64,000 nucleotides of DNA from Planctomycetota bacterium (GCA_030616775.1 JAUWWQ010000007.1:42333-106332); one strand, 5' to 3'; counted from the stretch's first letter, positions 36,319 to 45,635 are shown. The notes: generated from the sequence alone by a model not told the origin. Numbers and translations are program-made.

Positions 36319-37209
36319 TCATCCCCTGGCCATGATCATCAGGCAGGCTGTGCCTGCGGTGACAAGATGGAGGACAAACGGCGTCAGCCAGGTATTGGTG
36401 CGATAAGCGATGTAGCCAAGAGCGACGCCCCCGGGAAGCGACAGCACCAGCTCGCGCGGATCTTTGCCAACGTGAACCAGGCCAAACAACATGGCTGAGG
36501 CGACAATGGCCGGCAGGCAGCCGTCCGGCAGACCGGCCCATCGCATGACACGCCGGGCGCCTCCGGCGCCTCTGGTCGGCTGAATCAGGCCAACCCATTG
36601 CAGGGCTTTTGCCAAGGTGTTTGTGGCATCGACCGCAACCGGTGCGGGCGGCGGCCATCGTTGACCCGCGCGGAACGCCGCCAGCAGCGCCCCGTGAAGG
36701 AAGAAATGCTCCGTCAACATGTTCACAAAGTAGTAGAGAATGAAGCCGGCTGTGCCCGCGCGCTCCAGCTCACTCATATACGGGGTGGCGAAGCCCGCAC
36801 CGCCCACCATCCATATCAGAAACGGCACCGAAATCAGGTATCCAACCAGTGCAATACGCCATCCGTAGCGGTTGGGTCGCCTAAAGCCAAGATCATAGGG
36901 TCGCCCCCGGCCAAGAAGCGCCAACACCAGCCACGGAATCACGCAAGCGATGAGAAAAAGATACACGCTTGACCGTATCTCCGTGGCGTGCGCCTCGCTC
37001 CCCATAAGGCGAAGCCCATCGTCGATCAAGCCGTACACCCATCGCGAGGGATAGCCCATCGTCTCTTTCAGTGGCGTCGGCCACGATGCCATTGGTCGGA
37101 CAAGGAATGCCAGGCAATAGATCGTTGACAGCCCGATGGCAAGAGCGATCGTGGGCGCGTTTCGGGCCTCGGAGGAGGATGGCAGTGTGCGTGTGGGCTT
37201 ATCGCTCAA
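36319..37209 (-). CDS. CPBP-family intramembrane protease homologue, degenerate motif
   Basis: 296 aa with about 7-8 membrane helices (LAIGLSTIYCLAFLV, YLFLIACVIPWLVLALLG and others). CPBP/Abi proteins carry EExxxR, FxxxH and HxxxN/B motifs. Motif 2 is present (FGLVHVGK). In motif 1 the sequence is TEHFFLHG (residues 166-173): one Glu is Thr and the Arg is Leu, so the first glutamate pair is incomplete. The last helix has FVLHLVTAGT. Probably a family member with altered or lost protease activity. Possibly a binding protein; the substrate is unknown. Confidence 0.75.
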   Translation of the reverse strand: MSDKPTRTLPSSSEARNAPTIALAIGLSTIYCLAFLVRPMASWPTPLKETMGYPSRWVYGLIDDGLRLMGSEAHATEIRSSVYLFLIACVIPWLVLALLGRGRPYDLGFRRPNRYGWRIALVGYLISVPFLIWMVGGAGFATPYMSELERAGTAGFILYYFVNMLTEHFFLHGALLAAFRAGQRWPPPAPVAVDATNTLAKALQWVGLIQPTRGAGGARRVMRWAGLPDGCLPAIVASAMLFGLVHVGKDPRELVLSLPGGVALGYIAYRTNTWLTPFVLHLVTAGTACLMIMARG

Positions 37210-37498
37210 TCGATGATCCCTACGCCATGCCCTCGGTCATCGTTGTCCCACCTCTTGCCGACGCGGCAGCAGCCGCCCGGATCGACACCGATACATAGGC
37301 CCGGTGCCCCACAAGCGTATCACGTGGATAAAGGACCGGAAACAGGCCATACAAAGGATTGTGTTTATATGCGGGAGTACCGGGCCGGAAGGACGTGGGA
37401 AGTACCCGTGGTACTGGGTATTCGCCAGGCGCGTCCGATCACCGGGAGCTGAAGCTCGGACGGCCACTCCGACGGGTCTGAGCTCGAAGGTTCAAAGC

Positions 37499-38683
37499 TT
37501 ACTTCGTAAGTAACCTGCTGAGGAAGCCGCGTCGCTCGTCCTGTTGAGCAGCTTGCGAAGCGGCGCCGGAGATGATTTCCCGGGCCATCTTTCCGATGGC
37601 GGCCCGCACGGGATTGCTTCGATCCAGCGATGCGATGGGGCGTCCGAAGTCAATGGAGCGGGCCACAAACTGATAGTCGTTCGGGATGCAAGCGTAGACG
37701 GGCTTCTTGACGGTCTCCTCAAGGTCCCTGACGGTGACACGACCACTGCGCCCGTCGCTGCGATTGACCACGAATTCCAGCCGTTCCTCCGGAACACCCG
37801 TTCGCAGCAAGGCGTCATAGTACCGCTTGGCGTGGCGAATACTGGGGACCATAAGCTGACACACGATGAAGATGCGTTCAGCGTGAGAGAAGGTGGCCGC
37901 AGTCCACGGGCTTAACTCACGCGGCACATCAATGACGGTGTTCTCATAGCTGCCCATCAGAAGCTCGATCACGCGGTGGATTGTGTCGGGAGTGACGGCC
38001 TCCTGCTGTTCGATCATCTCGGGACGCGACAGGATCGCGACTTTGCAGGGCAGCTTGGTCAGCGTTGAGGACAGAATCGATCGATCCAGGTCGCTCCCCG
38101 CCACCGCCAGATCGTAGAGATTGTATCTGGGTTCGCAGTCAAAATTGGCAGCGACGTCACCGAACTGCAAATCCAGATCCACCAAGGCACACTCCCGGTT
38201 GGCTAGGTGAGCTATCTCCAACGCCAGGTTACATGCAATCGACGTAGTGCCCGTACCGCCGCTAGCGCCGGTGACACAAATGCAGCGGCTTTTCGGCGGG
38301 GTAAGCAGCCGTTTGCTGGCCACCCGGTTCACCGCGGAGGCCAGGTCCGCGGAGTTGATCGGCTCGCAGACGAACTGGTCGCAACCGGCCCGCATGGGGG
38401 CAAGGATCGCGTCCGGATTGGTCTTGTGGCTGATGGCGATCATGGCCAGTTCCGGGTAGCGTGTGGAGACCTGCTCAATTAGTTCAAGGATGGGATCAGG
38501 GTCCGGGTCAAGATGGAAGAAGATTAGATTGATCCCGTCCTCATGGAGGGCTGCCGCCAGTTGTTCCGGCTCGTTCAGTTCGGCCACGAGGCGCCCAAAA
38601 TCCAACTCCTGAATTGCGTTTTTGAGTTCGTTGGAGACCTCCGGATCGGTGTTGTAGAGGCATATGCGCAGCAAATGGCTCAT
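37499..38683 (-). CDS. CpaE/TadZ-like pilus-assembly ATPase (MinD/ParA superfamily)
   Basis: 394 aa. Residues 1-125 are a receiver-like domain (LLRICLYNTDPEVSNELKNAI ... MRAGCDQFVCEPINSADLASAV). Residues 130-370 are a MinD/ParA-type ATPase: deviant Walker A CVTGASGGTGTTSIACNLA, CALVDLDLQFGDVA, and VIDVPRELSPWT. This order is that of CpaE/TadZ, which places the Tad/Flp pilus machinery at a pole. No other tad genes lie in the window. ATG with GGAAGGT just upstream. The spacer 37210-37498 holds only a hairpin near 37451-37482. Confidence 0.85.
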   Translation of the reverse strand: MSHLLRICLYNTDPEVSNELKNAIQELDFGRLVAELNEPEQLAAALHEDGINLIFFHLDPDPDPILELIEQVSTRYPELAMIAISHKTNPDAILAPMRAGCDQFVCEPINSADLASAVNRVASKRLLTPPKSRCICVTGASGGTGTTSIACNLALEIAHLANRECALVDLDLQFGDVAANFDCEPRYNLYDLAVAGSDLDRSILSSTLTKLPCKVAILSRPEMIEQQEAVTPDTIHRVIELLMGSYENTVIDVPRELSPWTAATFSHAERIFIVCQLMVPSIRHAKRYYDALLRTGVPEERLEFVVNRSDGRSGRVTVRDLEETVKKPVYACIPNDYQFVARSIDFGRPIASLDRSNPVRAAIGKMAREIISGAASQAAQQDERRGFLSRLLTK

Positions 38684-38936
38684 GAGTACCTTCCTGTTGT
38701 GCCTGTGCGTGGATTCTGCAATCTATCGCTAGTCAATTGCTGTCTATCCTATCGGTCCGCCGACGCCGCGAGTTCTCCTAGAATCAGTCCGCTTCTGCCC
38801 GGACCGGAAGTGGCACATTATTGGCCCGCTGACTCTGAAATAGAGTCCATAGGTGCGCTGCAGTCGGCGCGGGCTTATTGTCCGATCAACTTGCCTGCGG
38901 TGCGGCCGCCCCTATGCGGCAGCCGGGTTGTGAACA

Positions 38937-39896
38937 CTAAACGTGAGCCGCCTCCAGGGATTCAGCCTTGGTTGACCGCCGCACGCACCGTTCGATGGCG
39001 TCGAGCACTTCGGGATCATAGCCGCCCGAGATGTCCTTCCGGAGTTCCTGAAGGGCTTCTTGAGGTGTCATAGCTAGACCGCCCGAATCATCGGATACCA
39101 GGGCGTCATACGCCCTAACGACCCGGATGATCTTGGCGCCGAGCGGGATGTCGCCGGCGGCTCTGTCCTCTTCGGTGGTGAGGCATTCGCGGGCCGCGTC
39201 GTCCTGATTAAGCAGCAACGGGAACGCCCCGCTCAACACCGGCCCCAACGAATGCACCAGGTCCATGCCCGAAAAGGTATACTTGTCGGCCGTTGTGGGA
39301 TTCGCTTCAAGTGTGTCAACCGCTTTGCTGAGTAGCTGGGTCGTGATCTCCACGTTACCGAGATCGTACAAGAGTGCGCCGACACGAACATCATCAATTG
39401 CCTTGCGCGAAAGCCTCATTCTCTCGGCCGTGGCCTGGCTTAGTTCGGCGACGCGCGTGGACCGGGCCTTGTCCTTCGGGTTGGCACTTCGCAGATATCT
39501 TGAGAGAACCTCCACGACACCCACGTAGGCGGCGTGTAGCTCCTCGACAGTCTTGGCCCGCTCGTCGCACAGTGTACCTACCAGAATCGCCGTCAGCCCC
39601 AAGCTCGCCGCCCACACTGTCAGGGCCAAGCCTACCATTATCGGGGAGCTGTATGCCGCAAGACCGGTCGAGCTCAGCGTCGAGGCGATCGCCACCGCAA
39701 GCACGCTGAACAGGGCGAGAATCCCCGCACTGGTCCGACCCAGATAGTAGCCGCTCAGAACGATCGGCAGGTAAAAGAGGTTTAGCACAACCATTTTGTA
39801 CCCGCCCATCCGGAAAAGCAGGTAGGTCATACCGACGGCAACAGTAAGAAGCATGACCTCAAATACAACCCGTTCTTTTGCCGATTTCCTGTTCAT
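38937..39896 (-). CDS. Membrane protein with a degenerate HD-GYP-like domain
   Basis: 319 aa. A MASE-like membrane part of four or five helices (VVFEVMLLTVAVGMTYLLFRMG through LTAILVGTLC) is followed by a soluble domain that follows HD-GYP proteins: VLSRYLRSANPKDKARSTRVAELSQATAERMRL ... VGALLYDLGNVEI ... GAKIIRVVRAYDALVS. The metal pair HD is YD (LLYDLGN), the HHE region is not recognisable and GYP is absent, so c-di-GMP hydrolysis is unlikely. It follows an intact HD-GYP gene by 83 bp on the same strand, suggesting an active/inactive pair. Confidence 0.75.
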   Translation of the reverse strand: MNRKSAKERVVFEVMLLTVAVGMTYLLFRMGGYKMVVLNLFYLPIVLSGYYLGRTSAGILALFSVLAVAIASTLSSTGLAAYSSPIMVGLALTVWAASLGLTAILVGTLCDERAKTVEELHAAYVGVVEVLSRYLRSANPKDKARSTRVAELSQATAERMRLSRKAIDDVRVGALLYDLGNVEITTQLLSKAVDTLEANPTTADKYTFSGMDLVHSLGPVLSGAFPLLLNQDDAARECLTTEEDRAAGDIPLGAKIIRVVRAYDALVSDDSGGLAMTPQEALQELRKDISGGYDPEVLDAIERCVRRSTKAESLEAAHV

Positions 39897-39979
39897 AATG
39901 GTCTATCCTCGCAACAGCCGGCGCGCGCCGGACGAAACGATTAGCGAATTATGCCACCGGGCCGTCACCAAGCGAATAC

Positions 39980-41476
39980 CTAACGACTTTCGCTCGGAGT
40001 TCCTAAGCCGACTCCACAAGGTTCTTCAATCTCGCGTCCCACATCCTCAGGTCGCCCCAGCTCTACCGATTCACGTTCCGTCGCTTCGCCCGGCGTATCC
40101 GCATACTTCAAGGCAATACTGCGGAACTTCGATTGGACTTCCAAGAACAGCTCTACCAGATCCGGATCGAGCCTCTTGCCTGACTCGCTACGGATAACGG
40201 CAACGCACTCCTCGTGGGGAAGCTGATCCTTATAGACGCGTTTCGACGACAGCGCATCATATATGTCTGCAACGGCCACGATGCGGGCGGACAGTGGAAT
40301 CGCCGTACCTGCAAGGCATCGAGGATATCCAGTTCCCTTCCAATCTTCATGATGGGCAAAGGCAATCTCACGGGCCATCTGGAGAAAGTTCGAACCACCC
40401 AGACGCTGTTCAATCTTCCGCAGACACTCTCCCCCGGTTTCCGCATGGATCTGCATCGACGTCCGCTCTTCAGGGGTCAATGGGCCGCGCTTGAGCAGAA
40501 TCCCATCCTCAAGCCCGACCTTCCCGATATCGTGCAGCGCAGAACTGATCCCGATCAGTCGAATGAACGCCGGCGTGACCTCATCGCGGAACTTGGGGTG
40601 TCGACGCGCCGCCGAGGCCAGCGTTGTGGAGTAGACCGATATCCGCTCCAAGTGGTCACCCGTATCCGGGTCCCGGGACTCCGCCAGTTTGGCCAGACCG
40701 AAGATGACCGCGTCGCGCGTCCGAACCAGGTTTTGCGTTCGCCTAAGCGCCTCGGTCGCCGTGCGCGAGCGCTCCTGGTCCACCTCATCATGCAGGCGCG
40801 CCAAGACCACGTAGACCACGATGCCCAATAGTGCGCATGTCCAAACGAATGTCATTGCGCTTATCACCGGCAGCGACCCAGTCAACATAGCCGTCCGGGC
40901 CTCAATCTGTGCCGCCGGCTCATGAACCAGAACAAAACCCTGCCCATCCCCTAGACCGTGGGCTACCGCCAAGTGTGGTCCGTCCGGAAAGACAAGCCTG
41001 ACGCGCCGCGAGGTGACCGTTTGGTCCGATGGCTCCGGGCGTGGGATCCACTCGACCGAGGACCCAAGACCGCCTGGCAGCGCTTCGGTTTGCTGCACAT
41101 CCCCTCTAGGCGAGAGAACCCGCCATTGCGGATCTACGATCGTCACCTTACCTAGATCGGGGCGATGCTTGTCCACCAACCGGGATAGGTGGTCGAGCGC
41201 CGCATTACCCGGAGCCGGATCCGGCAACTCCAGCCGGTCCAACTCAAAGAACAATCCGGCCGCACCAGCTTCTATATCGGACCACGCCAGCTCCTCGAGG
41301 GCCTGCGTGGCGGAAGAGGTGATATAGTGGTGTTGCATCCACAAACCGACGCCCAGGCAGCCGGTCTGCGCCACCATTACAACACAAAGATGCTTGGCCC
41401 TTCTGGTCACTGAGAAACGTCCACGACGTTTGGCGAATCGCAGCCCTCGGTACCGGGCGCCTGGTGCGCAACCCAA
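39980..41476 (-). CDS. HD-GYP domain protein, probable c-di-GMP phosphodiesterase with sensor
   Basis: Up to 498 aa; the first codon is TTG and the exact start is uncertain (GTG 41410 is another option). A first membrane helix near residues 30-45, a periplasmic sensor of about 150 residues, then a second helix (VISAMTFVWTCALLGIVVYVVLARL). A HAMP/coiled-coil-like linker leads to a complete HD-GYP domain: SRDPDTGDHLERI, SSALHDIGKVGLED, FAHHEDWKGTGYP and VADIYDALSSKRVYK. All metal ligands and the GYP motif are in place, so degradation of cyclic di-GMP is expected. Confidence 0.9.
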   Translation of the reverse strand: MGCAPGARYRGLRFAKRRGRFSVTRRAKHLCVVMVAQTGCLGVGLWMQHHYITSSATQALEELAWSDIEAGAAGLFFELDRLELPDPAPGNAALDHLSRLVDKHRPDLGKVTIVDPQWRVLSPRGDVQQTEALPGGLGSSVEWIPRPEPSDQTVTSRRVRLVFPDGPHLAVAHGLGDGQGFVLVHEPAAQIEARTAMLTGSLPVISAMTFVWTCALLGIVVYVVLARLHDEVDQERSRTATEALRRTQNLVRTRDAVIFGLAKLAESRDPDTGDHLERISVYSTTLASAARRHPKFRDEVTPAFIRLIGISSALHDIGKVGLEDGILLKRGPLTPEERTSMQIHAETGGECLRKIEQRLGGSNFLQMAREIAFAHHEDWKGTGYPRCLAGTAIPLSARIVAVADIYDALSSKRVYKDQLPHEECVAVIRSESGKRLDPDLVELFLEVQSKFRSIALKYADTPGEATERESVELGRPEDVGREIEEPCGVGLGTPSESR

Positions 41477-41781
41477 TAGGATACAACGGTACCCGCCGCT
41501 GCAATGATGAGGTCGGATATATCACGCAACGCCTTGATCTAAATGGAAAGGGAAAACATGCCTTTCCCTGACACCGTGGCGACATCTATGCGACGGCCTA
41601 CAGCAAAATACGGCCAAAGCGAAGGGGCTCAAGACGTAAAATCCCTACAAGGAAATGCAAAGGATATGGGACCTTGAAGGGGAGGATATCACGCAAGCAC
41701 GCCGCACCACCGACCGGGCCGGGAAAGGTCTGGTACGGGTTCGCAACGGCAGCTCAGTGTGCCGCCCTGCCTACAGGACCA
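41477..41781. other. Intergenic stretch, no gene seen
   Basis: Between the HD-GYP gene and eda. Contains the inverted repeat GGAAAGG/CCTTTCC (about 41545-41567). No supported coding frame, tRNA or terminator. Confidence 0.4.
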
Positions 41782-42435
41782 CTACTGCGAAGAGCGCCAC
41801 TCCGCCAGGCGACTCGTTATTGCGGTGGCCCGGTCGCGGATTGCAGCGAAGGTTGCGCTGGCCAGATCGCCCGGCTCGAACAGTGACCGGACAAAGCCGA
41901 CTCCCGCGCACCCAGCTTCGAGATACTCCAAAAAGTTGTCGGGTGTAACGCCGGCCGTAGGGAATAGTCGTAGGTGTGGGAGCGGACCGCGAACCGCTTC
42001 GATAAAGCCCACTCCATTTGCCGGCATGGGAAAAACCTTGACGAAATCCGCGCCGCAGCGATGGGCATTCTGCATCTCGGTTGGCGTGTATGCACCTGGA
42101 ATGCTCGGGACATCAAGCTTGATGGCCTCCTCTATGACCTCGCGGTCAACAATCGGCGCGACCAGAAAGCAGGCCCCGGCGGAGACGGCATCGCGTGCCT
42201 GGCTTGATGACAAAACCGTCCCTGCTCCGACGATAAGATCAGATCGCTTGGAGAATTCACCGATCAGCACCAGGGCCCCGGGCGTTGTCAGCGTGAACTC
42301 GACCATCCGAAACCCACCCTCGACCGCCGCCTCCATTGCATCCGATGCCAGCGATTGATCGTTGGTGCGAATGATGGCGCTGATACACTCGCGCTTGATC
42401 GCTTCTACAACACTCCGCTTCCCAGTCTGTCTCAC
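41782..42435 (-). CDS. eda: KDPG/KHG aldolase
   Basis: Cleaves 2-keto-3-deoxy-6-phosphogluconate (or 4-hydroxy-2-oxoglutarate) to pyruvate plus an aldehyde. 217 aa, normal length. TIM-barrel motifs: MVEFTLTTPGAL, VGAGTVLSSSQARDAVSAGACFLVAP, the Schiff-base lysine in ADFVKVFPMPANGVGFIEAVRGPLPHLRLFPTAGVTPDN. GTG start with GGAGGA upstream. No other Entner-Doudoroff genes are near; it may serve uronate or amino acid breakdown instead. Confidence 0.92.
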   Translation of the reverse strand: MRQTGKRSVVEAIKRECISAIIRTNDQSLASDAMEAAVEGGFRMVEFTLTTPGALVLIGEFSKRSDLIVGAGTVLSSSQARDAVSAGACFLVAPIVDREVIEEAIKLDVPSIPGAYTPTEMQNAHRCGADFVKVFPMPANGVGFIEAVRGPLPHLRLFPTAGVTPDNFLEYLEAGCAGVGFVRSLFEPGDLASATFAAIRDRATAITSRLAEWRSSQ

Positions 42436-42751
42436 CGGACTGTCCTCCTAAGAACCCCGCCTTTAACTACTTCAGATTACCGCTCGATCCCCCGCTGACC
42501 CGCTGCCAAGCTACGTCGCAGTAGGCGGGCAGATTATGGCCTGGCATCGGATGGAATGGAAGTCGGCAGGCTTCATTCACGTCCGGGGGATCCCAACAGT
42601 CGGCACCCCTGCTACGGTCGGTGCCGATAACATTGCCCGTGACTGACCCTGGGCGACCGAGCTTATGGCCGGCCTAGGCGACTTATCCCCCGCATTACGG
42701 TACAATGCCAGCTGACTTCTGTGGCCAGCTTCTACGATTGTGGAGGCCAAT
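42436..42751. other. Divergent spacer between eda and a lipoprotein gene
   Basis: No gene. A -10-like TACAAT (42701-42706) lies 45 bases before the lipoprotein start but lacks a convincing -35. Confidence 0.35.
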
Positions 42752-43741
42752 ATGCTGTATCGAACATTCATTACAGTCATTACTCTGGCGAGCTTGCTCG
42801 GTTTCACCGGCCTGTCAGCGTGTCATAGGGACGAACCGGAAGGGGCCGAGGAAGCACCTCGCCAACAAGAAACACCGCCCATGTCGGGAGCCTCGCCCGG
42901 GCAGGAGGCGTCATCCCCCCAGGAGCAGGAGGCAACGCCCCCACTCGCGGAACAGCAGACACAGCCGTCGGTGCCACCCAGCACCACTGCAAGCGACACG
43001 ACGTCGGCACAGTTGCCCCCGTCGAAGCCTCTTGATCGCCTGGCACCTGCGAGTGACGACGTCCTGGCCGAGTTAGAACAGGAAATGCTGGCACGTTGGG
43101 AAAAAATCCGTTCTGTTTCCGCCAAAATGACGACCAGGTTCGATCAGCTTGGGGATCGAGAGACGCATCAGAAGGGTCTGGGAACCTACGACTGCCTGAA
43201 ACAGGACGGTAAGATCCTCGTCCGGACGTTTCTCTACAATGGGATCACCGCAAAGCGGGACAACGAGGACGTACCCTGGGTCCTTACCGGGCAGCGGATA
43301 AAGAGGGTCTCCGACGGTCGGTTTGTGTACACCATTGACGAACGGTACAAGGAGATCACCGGCGCTAAAAGGTGGGCCGTTTACCCAAATCTTCTTTACA
43401 TTGGCGGTAAGAGGCTCTTCCGTGTCCTTCGGAGCCTCGAAGGTCTCCAACGCCTTCCTGATCAGACCATCGACAAGAAAGGCGTTTACGTGTTCCAGGG
43501 AACACTCTCTGCCGCGCGACGGCAGGCCCGGGTTTTCCTCGACAAAGAGACCGGCATAATGCGTCAGTTGATCACCGAGAACGAAAAGTCAGAATCCAAG
43601 TTCGTTTTCACCCTAAGCGAAATCAAACTCGACGTCGAGTTCAGCGAAGACCACTTCATCTTCGTTCCGCCCGAGGACGTGGAGATTCAAGACCTGACCC
43701 AACAGCAGGCAGGTGAGGACCAAGCTACGACGGAGCCGTAA
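42752..43741 (+). CDS. Lipoprotein with a LolA/LppX-like beta domain
   Basis: 329 aa from ATG 42752, with GGAGG (42742-42746) 5 bases upstream. Lipoprotein signal YRTFITVITLASLLGFTGLSAC, lipobox LSAC. Residues 25-90 are a Pro/Gln/Ser-rich linker. Residues 95-315 look like the outer-membrane-lipoprotein-sorting fold: EQEMLARWEKIRSVSAKMTTRFDQ, YDCLKQDGKILVRT, VYVFQGTL, ARVFLDKETGIMRQLI and LDVEFSEDHFIFVPPEDV. It probably binds lipid or reports on envelope state; the exact role is not known. Confidence 0.7.
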   Translation: MLYRTFITVITLASLLGFTGLSACHRDEPEGAEEAPRQQETPPMSGASPGQEASSPQEQEATPPLAEQQTQPSVPPSTTASDTTSAQLPPSKPLDRLAPASDDVLAELEQEMLARWEKIRSVSAKMTTRFDQLGDRETHQKGLGTYDCLKQDGKILVRTFLYNGITAKRDNEDVPWVLTGQRIKRVSDGRFVYTIDERYKEITGAKRWAVYPNLLYIGGKRLFRVLRSLEGLQRLPDQTIDKKGVYVFQGTLSAARRQARVFLDKETGIMRQLITENEKSESKFVFTLSEIKLDVEFSEDHFIFVPPEDVEIQDLTQQQAGEDQATTEP

Positions 43742-44015
43742 GGTCCAGCCCCGGGAATCTTCATGGCACCCCCTCCTGGCCGCCGTTGGTGCCACGCGGT
43801 TGCGTGTAGTCACGAGGCGAAAAACATGCCGATTCGGGCCAGGGGAACCGATGGTGCTGCGCGGAAACGTCGCAAAACCGTCGTTGTGAAGGCGACCGCC
43901 CCGGACTCCGGCTGGGAGGACGGACGCTCGCATGCAGACCGGTTTACTCACGACCCGGAGGACGGGAGGACGGGCCGATTACGGGCCGCCCTTGTGCCGA
44001 TCACCGTAGGCAATC
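43742..44015. other. Spacer before the accessory island, no gene seen
   Basis: A frame is open from 43763 into the kinase fragment, but the residues before 44054 (Arg-rich, no family features) look non-coding, and a promoter lies inside the frame at 44016. Confidence 0.4.
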
Positions 44016-44043
44016 TTGAGCGTGCTGGCAGTTGTGTTACAGT
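44016..44043 (+). promoter_or_regulatory. Promoter of the accessory island with a near-absent leader
   Basis: TTGAGC (44016-44021), a 16-bp spacer, TACAGT (44038-44043). The ATG of the kinase fragment follows 10 bases after the -10, so the transcript would be leaderless or nearly so. Confidence 0.5.
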
Positions 44044-44053
44044 AGCCTCTCGC

Positions 44054-44227
44054 ATGGACACAGATCATGTGACAATTCGGCTTCCGAAGGGAGTCTGGCG
44101 TTACGACGAGAGCAAGATGCTCGGCCCCAAGGGCGGGTTCGGTGCCGGCTTTGCCGTCGAGGTCAGCGGCGTGCCCGGCATCAAAAGTGCGATCGACCCT
44201 TGGCGGGGGCGCAGCGGCGTGGTATGA
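44054..44227 (+). pseudogene. Protein-kinase N-lobe fragment
   Basis: 57 residues from ATG 44054. KMLGPKGGFGAGFAVEVSG resembles the Gly-rich ATP loop of serine/threonine kinases (LGxGGFGxVFxG), preceded by IRLPKGVWRYDES. The next kinase element (VAxK) is only hinted at (VPGIKSAIDP), and the frame stops at once. No kinase catalytic loop follows in any frame before 44261. It is probably the remnant of a kinase gene that once headed this operon; a short independent peptide is less likely. Confidence 0.5.
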
Positions 44228-44260
44228 TCCAATGCTGGGAAACGAATCGGAGAATCCGAT

Positions 44261-44947
44261 ATGGCGGTTGAACTTGTGAACGCCAGCGCGGTGATCGTCG
44301 GGCACGACGTGAACTTATCGATCTTCAGGCCTCCGTGGTTGCGGGATCAGAAGATTCTATCCGACGAGGAACTCGCCGGCGACGTTGTTATCACACCGCT
44401 GATGGTCCGCATACCAGCGCCAACGTTTGAGCTGCTCATCCTACCGGACCGTGTTCAAGTGCGACCGTCGGACGATCCAGGCAAGGCGCAAAGCGACATT
44501 CTCCGTGTGCTCGGGGGCATTGTAAGTACGTTGCCTCACACTCCTTTCACGGCTATCGGGTTGAACTTTGATTACCTTATGACACCGGAGGAACACGCCG
44601 AGTTCCAGTCTTGGAACAAGGATAGTTTCGCGGCGCCGTTTTCGGTGGACGTAATCGGCAGCGCGCAGGAGGAGGCGCGCTTCGGCGCGTATTACTCGTT
44701 CGATACCCTGGAAATGTGTTTGAAAGCCGACCTTAAACCCGTACGAAGAACCGAACAGCCTGAGGGCGGCATCCTCAAGTCCTCGACGGGTCCCGAGGCA
44801 ATGCTGGGAAAGTTCAATTTTCACCGCGATTTGAAGGAGCGCCCGGGTGTTAGTGAGATTCTGCAGGTTTTGGGTCGCTGGAATGATGCCGCCTCGCTCG
44901 CTTTGATGATGGCGGAATCAGCGTCCGTGAGGGGTGGGCAGGGCTGA
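44261..44947 (+). CDS. Unrecognised protein, first intact gene of an HNH-linked operon
   Basis: 228 aa; GGAG (44249-44252) lies 8 bases before the ATG. I do not recognise the family. The protein is soluble, without signal or membrane helix, and beta-rich. Landmarks: VGHDVNLSIFRPPWLRD near the N-terminus, FELLILPDRVQVRPSD (about 64-79), TAIGLNFDYLMTPEEHAEF (about 101-119), FGAYYSFDTLEMCLKADLKPV and GKFNFHRDL late. Six bases separate it from the next gene, which in turn is 10 bases from an HNH nuclease gene, so the three form one unit. Possibly a sensor or structural part of a defence-like system; that is inference. Confidence 0.7.
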   Translation: MAVELVNASAVIVGHDVNLSIFRPPWLRDQKILSDEELAGDVVITPLMVRIPAPTFELLILPDRVQVRPSDDPGKAQSDILRVLGGIVSTLPHTPFTAIGLNFDYLMTPEEHAEFQSWNKDSFAAPFSVDVIGSAQEEARFGAYYSFDTLEMCLKADLKPVRRTEQPEGGILKSSTGPEAMLGKFNFHRDLKERPGVSEILQVLGRWNDAASLALMMAESASVRGGQG

Positions 44948-44953
44948 TTACAT

Positions 44954-45625
44954 ATGGAAGCGGGAACGGGCACAACTGTCGATTTCCAACGCAGAGTAGG
45001 GGATGCGTACGTGGCAAAGCTGGGAAGACGCCAGCTTCCGGTTTCGCTACGTTTGTCGTCGGAGCCGAGCACGTTCGCGGTTGATCCGGGCCCTTGGTTA
45101 GACATTTCTCGCCGGTATCCATTCTTCAAGGGGCTCAAGCACCGGGTCGCTTCAGATGCCAAGGACCTATTTGAGGATCTGGTGGGTGAGGAAGTACAGC
45201 TGGAGAGCCCCGCGGCGTTTCTTGTTGGCGAGGTATCCGTTGGTGGGTTCCTCGACAACTATTTTGCGGCTGAGTGCTACGATCCCGATCAGCCAGCAGA
45301 ATGTGTGTTAGTGTATATGAGCCTTCTAACCGGGGGACCCGAAGGTACCGAGTACTTCGTTCCGCCAGCGATTTCAGAGCCCGTGGAGCCGCGGGTTGAT
45401 TGGGACCGTTGGCACGAGTTGCTGGATATCAGGGCACAGCGGGCACTGACGACGAGCGAGGAACAGGAGTATGAGGAGTACGCCCGGATCGCCGCGCAGC
45501 TCGATGCCGAAGAGGGCAGGGCAGCAGATGCGACCCTGGACAATCTGGTCAAGGAACATGAGCGCGTTTTGGATTCGATCCGACGCCTAACCGCTGCGGT
45601 CCGTGCTGCTGCCGAGCAGGTCTAG
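44954..45625 (+). CDS. Unrecognised protein, second gene of the HNH-linked operon
   Basis: 223 aa, ATG 44954, only a weak ribosome site, fitting coupling to the gene before. No known family recognised. The N-terminal two thirds are mixed alpha/beta (KLGRRQLPVSLRLSSEPSTFAVDPGPW, DLFEDLVGEEVQLESPAAFLVGEVSVGGF). The C-terminus from about residue 165 is strongly helical and charged (LTTSEEQEYEEYARIAAQLDAEEGR ... LVKEHERVLDSIRRLTAAVRAAAEQ), probably a coiled coil for partner binding. No signal peptide, so it is cytosolic. Confidence 0.7.
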   Translation: MEAGTGTTVDFQRRVGDAYVAKLGRRQLPVSLRLSSEPSTFAVDPGPWLDISRRYPFFKGLKHRVASDAKDLFEDLVGEEVQLESPAAFLVGEVSVGGFLDNYFAAECYDPDQPAECVLVYMSLLTGGPEGTEYFVPPAISEPVEPRVDWDRWHELLDIRAQRALTTSEEQEYEEYARIAAQLDAEEGRAADATLDNLVKEHERVLDSIRRLTAAVRAAAEQV

Positions 45626-45635
45626 CCTCCCAGCG

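Noticed and set aside
37451..37515. Possible tRNA-like fold (AGCTC arms and GGTTCAAAGC)
   Set aside because: No acceptor stem, anticodon loop or CCA could be assembled; it is a simple hairpin next to the end of the CpaE-like gene.
43763..44053. N-terminal extension of the kinase fragment
   Set aside because: Arg-rich, without homology features, and overlapped by the promoter at 44016-44043.
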